Shown piece after piece: positions 33,035 to 33,774 of a DNA stretch of 33,774 bases. The DNA is from Candidatus Cloacimonadota bacterium (lineage in GTDB: Bacteria > Cloacimonadota > Cloacimonadia > Cloacimonadales > Cloacimonadaceae). How positions within the stretch are numbered: position 1 is the stretch's first letter; every line of letters begins with the position of its first letter. Below the pieces are notes generated by a model that saw nothing but the letters and a program-made list of their open reading frames with translations, was not told where the DNA came from and made no database searches. The position numbers and the translations under genes were made by a program. The stretch covers positions 1 to 33,774 of the forward strand of contig JAKQNZ010000099.1 in NCBI GenBank assembly GCA_029565535.1, given 5' to 3'.

Positions 33035-33425
33035 AGGTAGAAAATTCGGACGAGAAACTGATGCCAGACGCCTGATGATGAGAAACCTGGTAAAATCCAT
33101 GGTGGAACACGGTCAACTGAATACCACCCTGGCCAAAGCCAAAGAAATGCGCCGCTACGTAGAACGTGTAATCACCTACGGCAAAGCCAATACCGTGCAT
33201 GCCAGAAGACTGGCCTATAGCGTCCTCGGCGATAGAACCCTGGTGAAAAAGCTGTTTGACGAAATCGCACCAGCTTTCGAAGGCCGCAACGGTGGCTATA
33301 CCAGAGTGCTCAAAGCCGGCTTCCGTAAAGGCGATAGCGCACCCATGGCCATCATCCAGTTCGTGGAAGAATCTACTATAAAACCTAAAAAAGATGCTAT
33401 CAAGGCAAAAGACCTTAATAAATAA
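33018..33425 (+). CDS. rplQ: Ribosomal protein L17
   Basis: A 135-residue 50S protein at the tunnel exit. MRHRVEGRKFGRETDARRLM, RNLVKSMVEHGQLNTTLAKAKE, and GGYTRVLKAGFRKGDSAPMAII are typical. It starts inside the end of rpoA (17-base overlap), with GAAGGTGAAAA as a likely ribosome binding site. Last gene of the cluster; the terminator follows six bases after the stop. Confidence 0.97.
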   Translation: MRHRVEGRKFGRETDARRLMMRNLVKSMVEHGQLNTTLAKAKEMRRYVERVITYGKANTVHARRLAYSVLGDRTLVKKLFDEIAPAFEGRNGGYTRVLKAGFRKGDSAPMAIIQFVEESTIKPKKDAIKAKDLNK

Positions 33426-33431
33426 AAAATT

Positions 33432-33490
33432 CGCATCTAACATAAAGAGCGGCTGGCTCAGGCTGGCCGCTCTTCTGTTATTTAGATGCG
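33432..33490. terminator. Nested hairpin, probable bidirectional terminator
   Basis: The inner stem pairs 33445-33457 with 33462-33474 (13 bp, two G.U pairs, loop TCAG). The outer stem pairs CGCATCTAA (33432-33440) with TTAGATGCG (33482-33490). On the plus strand the inner stem is followed by TTCTGTTATTT. On the minus strand the outer stem is followed by AATTTTTTATTT. It lies between the convergent ends of rplQ and the minus-strand gene at 33559 and can serve both. Confidence 0.85.
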
Positions 33491-33558
33491 GGAAGAGAAA
33501 AACTACTGCAAACGGTAAAGAATTTGATTGCTTAGGCTTTACAGCTTTATAGATAAGC

Positions 33559-33774
33559 TTAGCACTTCACCAATTTTACTCTCTTAACCGCCTTGCCATC
33601 CAAGTATAACTGCAGTATATAGATTCCGGAAGCCACTGCTCTACCGCTATCGTCACAGCCTTCCCAGGCCAGGGTTTGAAATCCTTTGCTCAGGCTTCCC
33701 TGCTGCAGGATGCGGACCAGCTGTCCTTTCAGGTTGTATAGCTTTAGCTCCACTTCGCTCTGCTTAGCAAGTTC
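33559..33774 (-). CDS. C-terminal end of a secreted protein with FlgD-like sorting domain (partial)
   Basis: The frame is open from the right edge (33774) to a TAA at 33559, 71 codons, so the N-terminus is outside the window. The GTG at 33753 is an internal codon, not a start: the residues before it (ELAKQSE) fit the beta strand expected there. VELKLYNLKGQLVRIL, then WEGCDDSGRAVASGIYILQL and a short basic end (KRVKLVKC), match the FlgD-like/Por C-terminal domain seen at the end of the M1 peptidase. The passenger function is unknown. Confidence 0.85.
   Translation of the reverse strand, partial: ELAKQSEVELKLYNLKGQLVRILQQGSLSKGFQTLAWEGCDDSGRAVASGIYILQLYLDGKAVKRVKLVKC

Noticed and set aside
1-33774. 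tRNA, rRNA, prophage, insertion sequence or defence genes
   Set aside because: No cloverleaf, rRNA-like stretch, intact transposase, integrase or nuclease cluster was recognised on either strand.

Overview
The window is a bacterial chromosome segment. It probably comes from the FCB superphylum, and most likely from Candidatus Cloacimonadota (Cloacimonetes). That placement is inferred from secreted proteins ending in FlgD-like/Por-type C-terminal domains (YPNPFNPST and NLKGQ...SGIY motifs), large beta-helix and Fn3 surface proteins, frequent GTG/TTG starts with strong AGGAG ribosome binding sites, and moderate GC content. No database search was possible, so the phylum is not proven.

Positions 1-6507 (minus strand) hold two large exported surface proteins. 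The first is a right-handed beta-helix protein cut by the left window edge. The second is a 1600-residue mosaic with three ~165-residue beta repeats, a carboxypeptidase-regulatory-like domain, a choice-of-anchor/cleaved-adhesin-like domain and several Fn3 domains. A 510-bp divergent spacer follows. Then come a Nif3/YbgI-family metal protein (7018-8103, plus), a spacer with a striking four-box palindrome (8421-8471), and glycogen/alpha-glucan phosphorylase (8575-11031, plus).

Positions 11065-15256 (minus) are a tightly coupled operon transcribed right to left: iron-dependent alcohol dehydrogenase, an AhpD/carboxymuconolactone-decarboxylase-like protein, and DNA polymerase I. Each junction is a one-base stop/start overlap. 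Upstream, at 15485-18412 (minus), is a secreted M1 metallopeptidase with extra C-terminal domains and a FlgD-like sorting domain.

Positions 18593-33490 (plus) are one uninterrupted S10-spc-alpha ribosomal protein cluster of 30 genes: S10 L3 L4 L23 L2 S19 L22 S3 L16 L29 S17 / L14 L24 L5 S14 S8 L6 L18 S5 L30 L15 SecY / Map IF1 L36 S13 S11 S4 RpoA L17. It supplies ribosome assembly, protein export (SecY), N-terminal Met removal, initiation and the RNA polymerase alpha subunit. It has a candidate promoter, a ~250-nt leader with hairpins and a possible leader ORF, and a strong terminator at 33432-33490 that looks bidirectional. After it, on the minus strand, is the C-terminal end of another secreted protein with a FlgD-like domain, cut by the right edge.

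Most of the window is conserved housekeeping. No defence system, CRISPR array, intact mobile element, tRNA or rRNA was seen. The observations most worth checking are the four-box palindrome upstream of the phosphorylase, two unannotated small ORFs locked into the ribosomal operon (18704-18877 and 25272-25424), and the long Pro/Lys-rich tail on RpoA.
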